The notes under the pieces were generated by a model. It ran no database searches, had not been told where the DNA came from, and was given only the letters and a program-made list of their open reading frames with translations. Positions 1 to 9,758 of a DNA stretch of 64,000 bases are shown one piece after another (position 1 is the stretch's first letter; every line of letters starts with the position of its first letter). A program made the position numbers and the translations under genes. The DNA is from Maniola hyperantus (Eukaryota > Arthropoda > Insecta > Lepidoptera > Nymphalidae): assembly GCF_902806685.2 (NCBI RefSeq), contig NC_048538.1, positions 13,206,001 to 13,270,000 on the forward strand, written 5' to 3'.

Positions 1-102
1 GTATCATCAACATAGTACTTACAAGCATGCAAGTTGCAACGCATGCGGGGCATTATAGCTAAGTAATAAAAGAGAATTAAGAGAATTGATTTTTACACTC
101 AC

Positions 103-3100
103 AGGAGTAGCATCCTGAACAATTTGCGAGAAGTAGATGAAGCCCGTATGAGGTAACGAAGCGGCCTGAGAGAAGCCGGATAGGGTCTTTTTCTGCTGTC
201 CAAGAGGCAACACATTGCAGGCTGGCATTCTGGATAGCTTTGATAGACCACCTGCTACACCCAGGATCTTTGCTGCTGTAGATGCACCTAATGGATAAAA
301 AGAACATCAACTTTTATGTGATGAAATGTTATAAATGCAAGAGTATGTTTGTTTGTTCGTTTTTCAATCACACTGCCGCAAAGAAGCAACGGATCGACGT
401 GATTTTTTGCATGGATATAATTAAAGAACTAGCTGTGATAGCCTAGTGGTTAGGATGTCCGCCTTCTAATTTTCGCTCTAACTTTTCGGAGATATGTGCA
501 TTTTAAGTAATTAAATATCACTTGCTTTAACGGTGAAGGAAAACATCGTGAGGAAACCTGCATGCCTGAGAGTTCTCCATGTTCTCAAAGGTGTGTGAAG
601 TCTACCAATCTGCACATGGACACCGTGGTAGACTATGGCCAAAACCCTTCTCACTCTGAGAGAAGACCTATGCTCTGTAGTGAGCCGGCGATGGGTTGAT
701 CATGATGATGAAGAATTAAAGACCAGGAGTGATATAGGCTAATTTTTACCACGGAATATTGAAGATTTCCCATGGAATTTTTGAACAACCGAAATCCACA
801 CTGACAATGTCGCGGGTGTTATCCAATCATCATAAAAAATTTTTTTATTCATGTGGAGATTGATCAAGTGTTAGTGATAAATAACTAGGACCAACGGCTT
901 AACCTTCTCTCCAAGGCACGGAGGCACACGAGTAGATATATAGACCAGAGGGGAAGCTTCATACTAGCGGCTGGCTGTAGGTTCACTCACTCTAGCGCAG
1001 CTCACGCACACCACGACGTGTTACGGACGCTCCATTTGCCGCCAAACTGGGCGCACGGAGCATCCGTGGCACGTCGTGGTGTGCGTGAGCTAGTGTGAAG
1101 CTTCCCCTCTGGTCTATAATATCTAGTCGTGTGACGGAGGTATCGAAAAGGTTAAATTCGGACCTACCAAGTCGGTCATCCATCTAGTTACTTGGGTCAA
1201 TGTTGCTTAACAATCGCAATCGACTTGCATTGTCACAATTAGGCCACATGTTCTTCTGCTTACTATAATCTAGGCAATATGCCAATATAGTATCTTCTCC
1301 ACAAATTACTCACCAACAATAGCAGTTATATTAGGAGCTATGAATGTCATCCTACTCTCCACATATTCGTAAATGTTTGATTTGAAGGTATTCAACTCTG
1401 CTGCCATGTCACATGCTTCAAAAATCTCACTCAATTCATACTCAGATAGTAATTTCCTGCAAAATTTAAAAAAATATTAATGATGAGTAGTAACAGAAAT
1501 GAGGAGATCCGTAGAAGAACCAGAGTAAGTGACATAGCTCAGCAGCTTGAGAAGCTAAGTTGCAATGGACAGGGTTACAGTCTCTTAAAATTAAGAGCAA
1601 AGGGAACTAAGAATGGTTTTCTTTTTCTTTGCATCCATTTGGGTTTTCCCCATAACCCAAACAAATAAAACTAACAGTATATTCTTATTAACCATGGCAA
1701 TACAATCAAAACAACATATCAGTTTTAATGCCCAAAATGTAAGTCAGCTATTTGTAGCACTGATAATTACAACAACTGCATTTTGCAACCTAATAATCAT
1801 GGTCCCTTCAATGTTGTTATAACAGATTTTGACTGTATTACATTTATCAATTAAGTAGCAACGTTACCCTTGAGTTGTAGATGCTGTAACTGATACAATC
1901 ATAATAGTAGCTTGCGTCAGGAAGCTCTGCAGTGTTTCATTATTTTTAGCTCTATCCAGATCGTTGCCAAGCTCTTTCACAGTGCGGATGTATTCCAACG
2001 GAGTTACAATCAATGACTCCAGTTCTGGGAACCTTTTCTGGTATTTATCCCGAACGAATCTGTGGATAATAGCTGGAAAATGAAATTTGTCATTTAAAGT
2101 TAACCTACATTAGGTAGGTTATGATTACAACATGTAAGAACTATAAAATACAATGAACCAAAAGCTTAATTTGCTATAATCCGCTGAAACAGATCGAATC
2201 TGTATGGAGCAACATGCAGCTTGCGAAACACACCGCCCGCCCTCCTTCTGCTAAACATGCAGGAAGAAGCAGCCACCAGGCTAGCAATACGCACCACCAC
2301 CACACAAAGCCCAAACACACTCGACACACATTTCGCCCCGACACAGGAGCATCCTCAGGAGATGTAGACCTTACAATGCACAATTGCAAAGACACAGATT
2401 CGACCTGTTTCAGTGGATTATAGCAAATTAAGCTTTTGGTTCAACAGGATTATAAAAGATCCAATTCACAATTATAGAATTTTAGGACAGTTAGTTACCT
2501 ACAGTGAAAACAAAAACAAATTGCAATTATTTTCAACAAGAAATTTGCATAAAAATGCCTTGATATAAGAGATCATGTGCACAACAGACGGACACGTTTA
2601 AGTGTGGAAACCAGCCCAGAGTGAAGAAGAAGAGATCATATTACACTATTGGGTCCTGTAACTATCACTAAATATCTGATAGTAAGTGTTTCACCTAAGA
2701 GTCAAAATACCATACCCTTATCTTCATAGCATTACTGTCCCAAAAAACTCCATTATTATGTGATAAATGGAAAGGGGTCAAGACCCTCAGCAATGGATAT
2801 ATGGTGCAGAACCATAATGTTATTCTACAACTTATGATTTTAATTAATTTTTTAAATCAATCCAATATTACCTACCTATTTCACCATCAATCTCAACAGC
2901 TATATTGTTAGCCTCAACAATCAACTGGTATTCAGGGTCTGACTCCATTAAACCAGTCACCTCAATTTTTTTCCTGTTATTACCAACATTTTGTTCAATT
3001 TCAGTTACCACCTGAAATTTTAATTAGGCATGTTACCATTTACTATTATTACTCAATATCATTTACTAGTATTAAACAAAATAATATCAATCTTAGGGAT

Positions 3101-3541
3101 AAGCAAGCAGAAGAGCTAAGGAGTAAAGACAACAAATAAAAGTCCAGTGTGGAACAATCTCCAGCCTAGTAGCTCAAACTAATAAGATCATTAATATGGT
3201 AAGGAGGTAAGTGAATGAGAGGCGGAGAATCTAACCACATGCTCTTATAAAGCCATATGCCCACTGAGCATAGTAGCTGATGCATGCATGCAAATACCAG
3301 TCCATGAGGGACAATAATTATGGCTGAAAAAAAGTTTGAATCATACCCTTTGCAAGCGATCAGAATGCCTTAATTTAGCCAGTTCTCTAATAGACACATT
3401 TTTAATTTCTTCTTCCTTTGGTACAACCGGAAAAGGTACAGCAAATTCATGATCATTTGATGTTTTGTTTTCAATCATGGATTCAAGTTCTCCATCATCA
3501 TTTTCTTCCAAATCCGCCAAGAGCTCATCAGCTAAAGACAT
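103..3541 (-). CDS. Prp31: U4/U6 snRNP factor Prp31, first five coding exons (3' part outside window)
   Basis: Prp31 binds the 15.5K protein and U4 snRNA and is needed for tri-snRNP assembly in the spliceosome. Coding exons, read right to left: 3541-3347, 3011-2876, 2072-1868, 1456-1314, 287-103. Their phases join without a break to give 288 codons. The start opens MSLADELLADLEE, the same as the start of human PRPF31. The last exon carries the Nop-domain stretch around SRMPACNVLPLGQQKKTLSG and LPHTGFIY. All introns seen are GT-AG. Human PRPF31 has about 499 residues, so roughly 210 C-terminal residues should lie to the left of position 1. The introns hold a SINE and two inverted-repeat elements. 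The next gene to the right (Ntf-2) is divergently transcribed. Recognition is by recalled family similarity and I am very sure of it. Confidence 0.95.
343..428 (-). repeat. Fragment of the 'GATGCCCGCGACTTCG' interspersed family, tail part
   Basis: Reverse-strand tail of the family found complete at 39719-39948 (word GACGTGATTTTTTGCA and a 'caaacaaac' run). It lies in the last Prp31 intron, directly beside a SINE. Confidence 0.6.
433..711 (+). repeat. tRNA-derived SINE, copy A (internal deletion)
   Basis: It starts with an A-box-like GTGATAGCCTAGTGGTTAGG and ends in the GCCGGCGATGGGTTGATCAT tail shared by the copies at 44148, 32532 and 45471. The B-box segment (GGGGGTTCGATCCCGGGC in the other copies) is missing here, so this copy could not be transcribed from an intact internal promoter. 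It lies in a Prp31 intron. Confidence 0.8.
885..1165. repeat. Foldback / palindromic MITE in a Prp31 intron
   Basis: Two arms are inverted copies. The left arm carries AGACCAGAGGGGAAGCTTCA (943-962) and CACGCACACCACGACGTG; the right arm carries their reverse complements, ending TGAAGCTTCCCCTCTGGTCT (about 1099-1118). Weaker inverted similarity extends outward to about 885 and 1165. No clean target duplication was found, so the outer borders are approximate. Confidence 0.7.
1482..1570 (+). repeat. Relic of an RTE-like LINE ORF end
   Basis: The translation around NEEIRRRTRVSDIAQQ resembles the end of the endonuclease/reverse-transcriptase ORF of RTE-type LINEs; a sister fragment reads [15 protein letters not shown] at about 42487-42530. 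Only about 90 bp remain, in a Prp31 intron. Confidence 0.5.
2156..2442. mobile_element. MITE with about 48-bp terminal inverted repeats
   Basis: The left end AACCAAAAGCTTAATTTGCT (from 2157) is matched in reverse complement by the right end AGCAAATTAAGCTTTTGGTT (to 2441). The arms remain similar for about 48 bp, through the word CTGAAACAG. The overlapping ORFs on both strands are by-products. It lies in a Prp31 intron. Confidence 0.8.
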
Positions 3542-4180
3542 TTTTGATACAAATTAGTTAAAACTTGTGGTTTTCCCCCAATATAAATGCTACTATTTAT
3601 TAAAACAACAGATTTAAACAAACTGTTTTCAATTTTCAAAACAAAAACTTTTAGGTTATTTTACAAGGTTACTGTCAGTGTCACTGTCGGTCAGCGACTG
3701 TCACGGTGTCACGGACTCAATTCCGTAAAACCTGCGATTGGCTGAATTTATGGTATTCTTGTTGCAAAAAGGTAAAGTCCTTTTCATGAAAGAAGTCCCG
3801 CGGTGATTTTGGAACTATGATGTCGGCGGACTATGTTGGCGGTGATTGTCGGCCATGTTGTCATTCGTCGATGTTATCAAGTTCGTTTGTTGTGGTAGAT
3901 TTTTGTGAGTTTTTAACTAGCTTCGTGCATTTTAAAGATTGTTTACAATGTCATAATGTCACGCGATTACAGCGCTGCGTCTGGTGGACTTCTTTCATGA
4001 AAAGGACTTTTTTTTTTTGAGGTATTTATTCTGAGCAAATAGGATTGGGAATATTGTAGCCAATAGTGAGCGAGTAGCTGTCGGAGTCATCTACTAATTA
4101 TTTGTGTTAGACTCCAAAAGCCCAAAATCCAGAGCCATAAAACCAGTTAAAAAAATGATCATCCTACTCTATGCTCATAA
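3542..4180. other. 5' flank of Prp31: intergenic DNA with a palindromic insertion
   Basis: No gene is visible. About 3772-4016 is bounded by inverted copies of AAGTCCTTTTCATGAAAGAA (left) and TTCTTTCATGAAAAGGACTT (right), a small MITE. It interrupts a repeat with the word GATTGGCTGAATTTATGG, which recurs near 18580 and 55657. Confidence 0.55.
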
Positions 4181-4408
4181 ATCTGGGGTCCCACGGCCCG
4201 TGTTATCACAGGCCAGGCCGGATCGTGCCACGCCTGTGGATGCCTGTGCGTCTGATTGTGTCTCGCGCAGTGCCGTTCCCAAGGCCTGTAGCGGCCTGTC
4301 GTTACTGCCAGTTCAACATGTTAAGTGATACGGAGCGCATGGCTGCGTGTGCAGCTGCTGTGGTACCCGTTGTTGTAGATTCCTTGACTTTAACTTTCAG
4401 CTTTCTAT

Positions 4409-4603
4409 TGATAGAAATTAATTTATTTCCTTTGCCTTTAAAAATATCTAGTCTATCTAAGCGAATCTATGGTAATAGAGTAAAGAGTTAGTTTAAGATA
4501 TTTAAGAAAAATAAAGTTGTCTGTGGTCTATTGGACGCCAAGTAAAATGGTTTCATTTTAATGATCCGTAAAATTAAAAACTAATATACAATAAAACTCA
4601 ACA
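4409..4603 (+). repeat. 5' LTR of the copia element
   Basis: Direct repeat of 8906-9100. It starts TGATAGAAATTAATTTATTT and ends ATAAAACTCAACA. Both an AATAAA-type signal and the promoter would be expected inside it. Confidence 0.96.
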
Positions 4604-4621
4604 TGGTAGCAGAGCGTTGGT
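4604..4621 (+). other. Primer-binding site (initiator Met tRNA)
   Basis: TGGTAGCAGAGC follows the LTR's terminal CA with no gap and complements the acceptor end (…GCTCTGCTACCA) of insect initiator tRNA-Met, the usual primer of copia-type elements. Confidence 0.85.
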
Positions 4622-4727
4622 TCCGATAAACGTAAAAATAAATAATAAAACACCTATACCGTAAAAATAATAAACATAAAACTGTGTAAGAAAAAGTTGT
4701 GAGTTGTGAAAACTCGTGAAAACCAAA

Positions 4728-7700
4728 ATGGAGGAAAAAGACGAAATTTCTCGTATACAAAGGCTTACAAATGAAAAAACGTTTACCTTATGGAAATTTC
4801 AAATAGATATTCATCTCCGAAGTACTGATTTGTATGAAATCACACTTGATCCGACAGACAAAACGTACACCTCCAAAGAAGAAATAAAAAAAGATGCCCA
4901 AGCTAAAAAAATTATCACCAGTACAGTTGACCGTAAACACCTACCATTATTACTATCATGCAGTACTGCATCTCAAATGTATAACAAGCTATGCTTTATC
5001 TTCGAAAAGAAAAGTGACCAACAAAAATGTAATACTTTACAAGAATTCTTCCAATATTCTTATAACAAACAACATGATATGACCTTCCATATTAGCTCGC
5101 TTGAAAACATAGCATACCAACTGAATTGTCTTGGTGAACAAATAAATGAAAACATGCTCATTTCAAAAATTCTGTCCACATTACCTGAGCAGTACAATAG
5201 CTTCATAACAGCATGGGAATCAACTATAACCTCTGACAAAACTATTAACAATTTAATTTCAAGAATATTAGCTGAAGAAAAGCGCTTGTCAAACACGAAT
5301 AATACTGAAAATGTTGCATTTAAAGCCTATAATAAAAACAATAACAATAGAAAGTTCAAATCTTGCAAATTTTGTCATAAAAATAATCACTTAGAAAAAG
5401 ACTGCTTTCATAAAAACAAGAAACCTTTTTGCACTGTCTGTAAGAAGAACAATCATCAAGAAAAAGATTGCTTCTGGAAAAAGAAACAAGTATCTTTTCT
5501 GGCCGTCAATGAAAATTTCATAATCGATTCAGGCTGTACCAGTCACATGACAAATAACGACTTAATATTACATAATAAAAAACAATGTGAAATAGAAATA
5601 AAAACCGCAGAAAAGAATAACACAATAACAGCAAGTAATATAGGCACAATAGAAACTAAAAACTGCAACTTTGATGATGTGCTTTATGTTCCAAAACTTG
5701 AAAAAAACTTACTGTCAGTTAATGCTATAACGGAGAAAGACGGAGTTGTCATATTCACAAAAGATAATGTTATTATTAAAAAGGACGATGAAATAATACT
5801 ACAAGGCGAAAAAAATATTAAAGGTTTATATAACATAAATATCAACACAAATACTGAAGAAAATGTCTTGATTTCATATAAAAAAGAAACAGCTGAAGAG
5901 TGGCACCGTAGATATGGCCATCCTGGAAAAGAAACATTGAAAAATATTATTAAATCAGTAAATGGCATAAATATAACAAGTCAGGAAATAGATACACTTA
6001 CCTCTACTTGTGACATATGTATGAAGGCAAAACAAACAAGAATACCATTTCATACTAGACAAAAATCTGAAAGAAAATTACATACAATACACACAGATGT
6101 GTGTGGGCCGATTTCACCCATAACGTGGGATGAAAAGAAATATATATTAACATTTATTGATGACTATACAAATTATACTCAAGTCTATCTATTATCTAAT
6201 AAAAGTGAAGTATTTATGTATTTAAAACAATACGTTCAAGAAATGGAAAGACACACAAACCAAAAAATCAGCATCATACGCTGCGATGGTGGTGGAGAAT
6301 ATTCTAGTAATAACCTGAAAGAATGGTGTAAAAACAAAGGTATAAAAATAGACTATACAATACCCTACAGTCCACAACTTAACGGCAAAGCTGAACGTTT
6401 TAACCGCACCTTGATGGAGAAAGCACGAGCTATGCTATATGAATCTAACCTAGAATTTGAAATGTGGGGCGAAGCTGTACTGTCAGCAACCTACTTGTTA
6501 AACAGAACTCCACGAGATAATCAAACACTAACTCCAATAGAAATGTGGTCAAATAAAAAACCAAATGTGACAAATATTCAAATATTCGGTTCAGAAGTCT
6601 ATACAAAAATATTAAAACCCCTAAAAAAATTAGACGAGAGAAGTGAAAAACTTATAATGATTGGATACGCTCCGACTGGATATAGACTCTGGAATTCTGA
6701 AAACAGAGAAATAATAATAAGAAGAGATGTCAAATTTGTTCAAAGCAAAAAAGAAGTAAAAAGTAATAACCTAGAAAATGATGAAGATATAGTTGAATTA
6801 ACTCATAGCTCATTACAAAATAAAGAAAATATGGAAAAAGAAATAGAAGAAGTTATGAATGAAGAAAACACTAAGAACAATGAAACAACACAGACACAAA
6901 CAGACAATGAAATCCAAAAAATATATGAAGAAGAACCAAAAACAAATGAAGAAGAAATAAATATACCCGATGACATAACAGATACAAATCAGGATGATGA
7001 CAATACAGAAAGTTCAAAAGGTAAAAGACAACGAAAACCACCGCAAAGATATGAAGATTATGTTATGATTACATATAGTGAAGCAATTAGTGGTAAAGAC
7101 AAACATAAATGGCAAGAGGCTATTGAAGATGAAAAGAATTCTTTGATTAAAAATGAAGTTTGGAAAATTGTAAGTGAAGAAGAGACTAAAGGAAAAAAGA
7201 TTCTAAGTAATAAATGGGTATTAAAGATTAAAGATGATGGCACATACAAAGCTCGTCTTGTGATCAGAGGATTTGAGCAAAGAGAGGGAATTGACTATAA
7301 TGAGATTTTCAGTCCAGTAATAAACAGTAGTCCTTTAAGAATGATTTTAGCAATTGCTGCTCTAAACAATTTAAAAATCAAAACATTTGATATTAAAACT
7401 GCATTTTTATATGGCAGATTGGACAATGAAGAAATCTATATGTATCCACCTGAGGGAATGAATATTAACGGTATATGCAAATTAGAGAAAGCCCTGTATG
7501 GCATGAAACAAGCTCCTCTTAAGTGGAATAAAACATTTACAAATTATTTGAACAGTCAAGGTTTATTACAACTTAAAACAGAACCATGTATTTTCAAAAA
7601 TGAGGAAAATTCAATATTTTTAGGCATCCATGTAGATGATGGAATAGTAATTGGGAAAGATGAAAAAGAAATAGACACAATAATAAGAAAAATAGGAAAC

Positions 7701-8558
7701 AGATTTATAACTAAAGTAGATAACAACCCAAAAAAGTACCTTGGTATGGAAATAATACAAAAGGAAGATGAGTTAAACTTAAAACAAGAAAATTTTATAG
7801 AAAACCTCTTAAACGATTATAATATGATGGAAACAAAAATATCACAGATACCAATAGAATCGAGTAAAGTAATAGAATCACCAAAGAACACTAAATTTCC
7901 TTACAGAGAACTACTCGGAAGTTTAACATACATTTCAAATAAAACTAGACCCGACATAAGTTTTGCTGTTAACTACTGCAGCAGAAAAGTAGAAAACCCA
8001 ACCGATCAAGATGTACACAATTTGAAACAGATATTGAAATATCTCAAAGGATCTAAAGAGAAAGGTCTTATTTACAAGAAAGAGAAACAAGATATCGAAC
8101 TAACAGCATATTGTGACTCAGACTATGCTGGAGATTCTGAAACAAGGAGAAGCACAACGGGATATATAATATTCCTGAGCAACTGCCCAGTAACATGGTG
8201 CACGAGACGTCAACCTATAGTAGCACTTTCTAGCACTGAGGCTGAATACATTGCCGCAGCTGAATGTTGCAAAGAACTATTATACTTAAAATCAGTGATT
8301 CAAGAACTCTTGGACTTAACTAGTGTTAAAGTGACAGTGTTTATAGACAATCAAAGTGCAATTAGACTAATTGAGAATGGAGTTATAAATAGACGTTCCA
8401 AACACATAGACGTTCGATTCAAATTTATCCATGAAAAAGTGAAAAACAGTGATCTGATGATAAAATATTGTCCAACTAGTGAACAAACAGCTGACATTTT
8501 TACTAAAGTACTAACCAGAATCAAATTTAATTATCATGCTAATAAGATTGTTGTATAA
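4728..8558 (+). CDS. Copia Gag-Pol polyprotein, uninterrupted
   Basis: A single 1,276-residue ORF in the usual copia order. The open frame extends upstream, but 4728 is its first ATG. A Gag/UBN2-like region comes first, then two CCHC knuckles starting near residues 213 and 235 (CKFCHKNNHLEKDC and CTVCKKNNHQEKDC). The aspartic protease follows at D267-S-G. The integrase has a zinc module from H393, and the D457, D520, E556 triad has the classical 35-residue D-E spacing. The reverse transcriptase has HVDDG with D970/D971, where most copia elements have YVDDM. RNase H has D1130 in YCDSDYAGD and the SSTEAEYIA motif. Copia elements make Gag and Pol from one frame, as here. No inactivating change is visible. 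Confidence 0.96.
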   Translation: MEEKDEISRIQRLTNEKTFTLWKFQIDIHLRSTDLYEITLDPTDKTYTSKEEIKKDAQAKKIITSTVDRKHLPLLLSCSTASQMYNKLCFIFEKKSDQQKCNTLQEFFQYSYNKQHDMTFHISSLENIAYQLNCLGEQINENMLISKILSTLPEQYNSFITAWESTITSDKTINNLISRILAEEKRLSNTNNTENVAFKAYNKNNNNRKFKSCKFCHKNNHLEKDCFHKNKKPFCTVCKKNNHQEKDCFWKKKQVSFLAVNENFIIDSGCTSHMTNNDLILHNKKQCEIEIKTAEKNNTITASNIGTIETKNCNFDDVLYVPKLEKNLLSVNAITEKDGVVIFTKDNVIIKKDDEIILQGEKNIKGLYNININTNTEENVLISYKKETAEEWHRRYGHPGKETLKNIIKSVNGINITSQEIDTLTSTCDICMKAKQTRIPFHTRQKSERKLHTIHTDVCGPISPITWDEKKYILTFIDDYTNYTQVYLLSNKSEVFMYLKQYVQEMERHTNQKISIIRCDGGGEYSSNNLKEWCKNKGIKIDYTIPYSPQLNGKAERFNRTLMEKARAMLYESNLEFEMWGEAVLSATYLLNRTPRDNQTLTPIEMWSNKKPNVTNIQIFGSEVYTKILKPLKKLDERSEKLIMIGYAPTGYRLWNSENREIIIRRDVKFVQSKKEVKSNNLENDEDIVELTHSSLQNKENMEKEIEEVMNEENTKNNETTQTQTDNEIQKIYEEEPKTNEEEINIPDDITDTNQDDDNTESSKGKRQRKPPQRYEDYVMITYSEAISGKDKHKWQEAIEDEKNSLIKNEVWKIVSEEETKGKKILSNKWVLKIKDDGTYKARLVIRGFEQREGIDYNEIFSPVINSSPLRMILAIAALNNLKIKTFDIKTAFLYGRLDNEEIYMYPPEGMNINGICKLEKALYGMKQAPLKWNKTFTNYLNSQGLLQLKTEPCIFKNEENSIFLGIHVDDGIVIGKDEKEIDTIIRKIGNRFITKVDNNPKKYLGMEIIQKEDELNLKQENFIENLLNDYNMMETKISQIPIESSKVIESPKNTKFPYRELLGSLTYISNKTRPDISFAVNYCSRKVENPTDQDVHNLKQILKYLKGSKEKGLIYKKEKQDIELTAYCDSDYAGDSETRRSTTGYIIFLSNCPVTWCTRRQPIVALSSTEAEYIAAAECCKELLYLKSVIQELLDLTSVKVTVFIDNQSAIRLIENGVINRRSKHIDVRFKFIHEKVKNSDLMIKYCPTSEQTADIFTKVLTRIKFNYHANKIVV

Positions 8559-8905
8559 ATTAAATTCTGTGTTTAAAATTTAAAAATATTGCTTAAAACT
8601 TAATTCAAAGTAGGAATTCTATATAACTTTTGTTTTAATCTAAAATTGTATAACTTTATCTTAAGAATGTTTTAGTAATAAGTAATAACTTAGTAAATGT
8701 AGTAACTAAACTAAAAACTATGTATAAGGAAAATAAAACAACTTTTTGTTTATATAATTGTCATTTAATAAATAAGTGAAAAAACCAACATTGTTAAAAT
8801 TTTGAATAAGTAATTTCTGTGTAACTTAGTATAAAAGAAAAAAATTGTTTTTGTGTTAAAAAAGAAAATTGTGTAAAAGACAAAGGAAACAAAATTAGGG
8901 GAGTG
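8559..8905 (+). other. Copia 3' untranslated region and polypurine tract
   Basis: AT-rich non-coding stretch between the polyprotein stop and the 3' LTR. The polypurine tract is TTAGGGGAG just upstream of 8906. Confidence 0.75.
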
Positions 8906-9100
8906 TGATAGAAATTAATTTATTTCCTTTGCCTTTAAAAATATCTAGTCTATCTAAGCGAATCTATGGTAATAGAGTAAAGAGTTAGTTTAAGATATTT
9001 AAGAAAAATAAAGTTGTCTGTGGTCTATTGGACGCCAAGTAAAATGGTTTCATTTTAATGATCCGTAAAATTAAAAACTAATATACAATAAAACTCAACA
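8906..9100 (+). repeat. 3' LTR of the copia element
   Basis: Same length and, by eye, the same sequence as 4409-4603. It is followed by the TCTAT target duplication. Confidence 0.96.
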
Positions 9101-9565
9101 TCTATAGGTAGACATCAAATTTCCTTTTTTCTTTTTTAATTCCATCTTTTATGGTATGGTTCCATCTTTTAAGTTATTTTTTATTCGGGCATCATGCGCA
9201 TCGTGTTTGTTTTTATGCTGTGGCGACGTGCTATTTATTCCACATCGCCTCAGCTCATAAAGGCTCAGTTTCATAAAGAGTTAAAAACTCGAAAACTAAA
9301 TCATTCGACCACTGTATCACGTGCGTGTACGCGCATGCGCCGTCGCAGGTGAAATAAATGAGTTCGAACCGACGCGGACGCGCCCGCACAAGCCGCGGCA
9401 GGCACCGTCGCGCCGCGCCGCGTCGTGCCTTTGAACTTACCGACTCCCGACGGATCGGACGGGCATGGACGGGTGACAACAGGCTTCATCGGGTGCGATC
9501 GTTCCCATGGCCTGTTGGTCTGGCCTGTGACAAAACGGGCCGTGGGACTCAGCCTTTAGTGATTC

Positions 9566-9758
9566 CAATTTAGGTACTTACTCTTTGGCTCATTTTGGCT
9601 CTCCAAAACTGTCTGTGTCTGGTCTGTGGTTACATACTCTTTGCTTGGTTTTTCTGTGTTAAAAGGGAATGCAGGAGGCCCTCAAAAGCCCTAGATTTTC
9701 ACAATTTATAGTGATTACTAGTCGCTCAAGTGATATTTAAGACAAGTAAACCGGCCAA
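9566..9758 (+). promoter_or_regulatory. Probable promoter and 5' UTR region of Ntf-2
   Basis: About 190 bp between the GC-rich inverted-repeat element and the Ntf-2 start codon. No TATA box or other clear core element was recognised. The Ntf-2 start context is CCAAATGG. Confidence 0.3.

Larger units (their letters stand above)
4409..9100 (+). mobile_element. Complete Ty1/copia LTR retrotransposon
   Basis: It is a 4,692-bp element. The LTRs (4409-4603 and 8906-9100) are each 195 bp, begin TG, end CA and look identical base for base. The host is duplicated as TCTAT at 4404-4408 and 9101-9105. The primer-binding site directly after the 5' LTR starts TGGTAGCAGAGC, the complement of the 3' end of insect initiator-Met tRNA. 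A purine run (AGGGGAG) sits just before the 3' LTR. One long ORF lies between. Identical LTRs, an exact target duplication and an intact ORF point to a very recent insertion. Confidence 0.97.
4181..9565. mobile_element. Older inverted-repeat element split by the copia insertion
   Basis: The left border (about 4183-4222) reads GGTCCCACGGCCCGTGTTAT followed by CACAGGCCAGGCC. The right border (about 9523-9556) is its approximate reverse complement, GGCCTGTGACAAAACGGGCC then GTGGGACT. With the copia element taken out, about 690 bp of GC-rich element remain. No target duplication was resolved and the transposon family is unknown. Confidence 0.55.

Noticed and set aside
4716..4727. Copia ORF start at the GTG at 4716
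   Set aside because: The first ATG is 4728; a GTG start is not expected in an insect retrotransposon.
9255..9573. Three overlapping Arg-rich ORFs
   Set aside because: They lie in the GC-rich old inverted-repeat element; overlapping frames on both strands with no family match.
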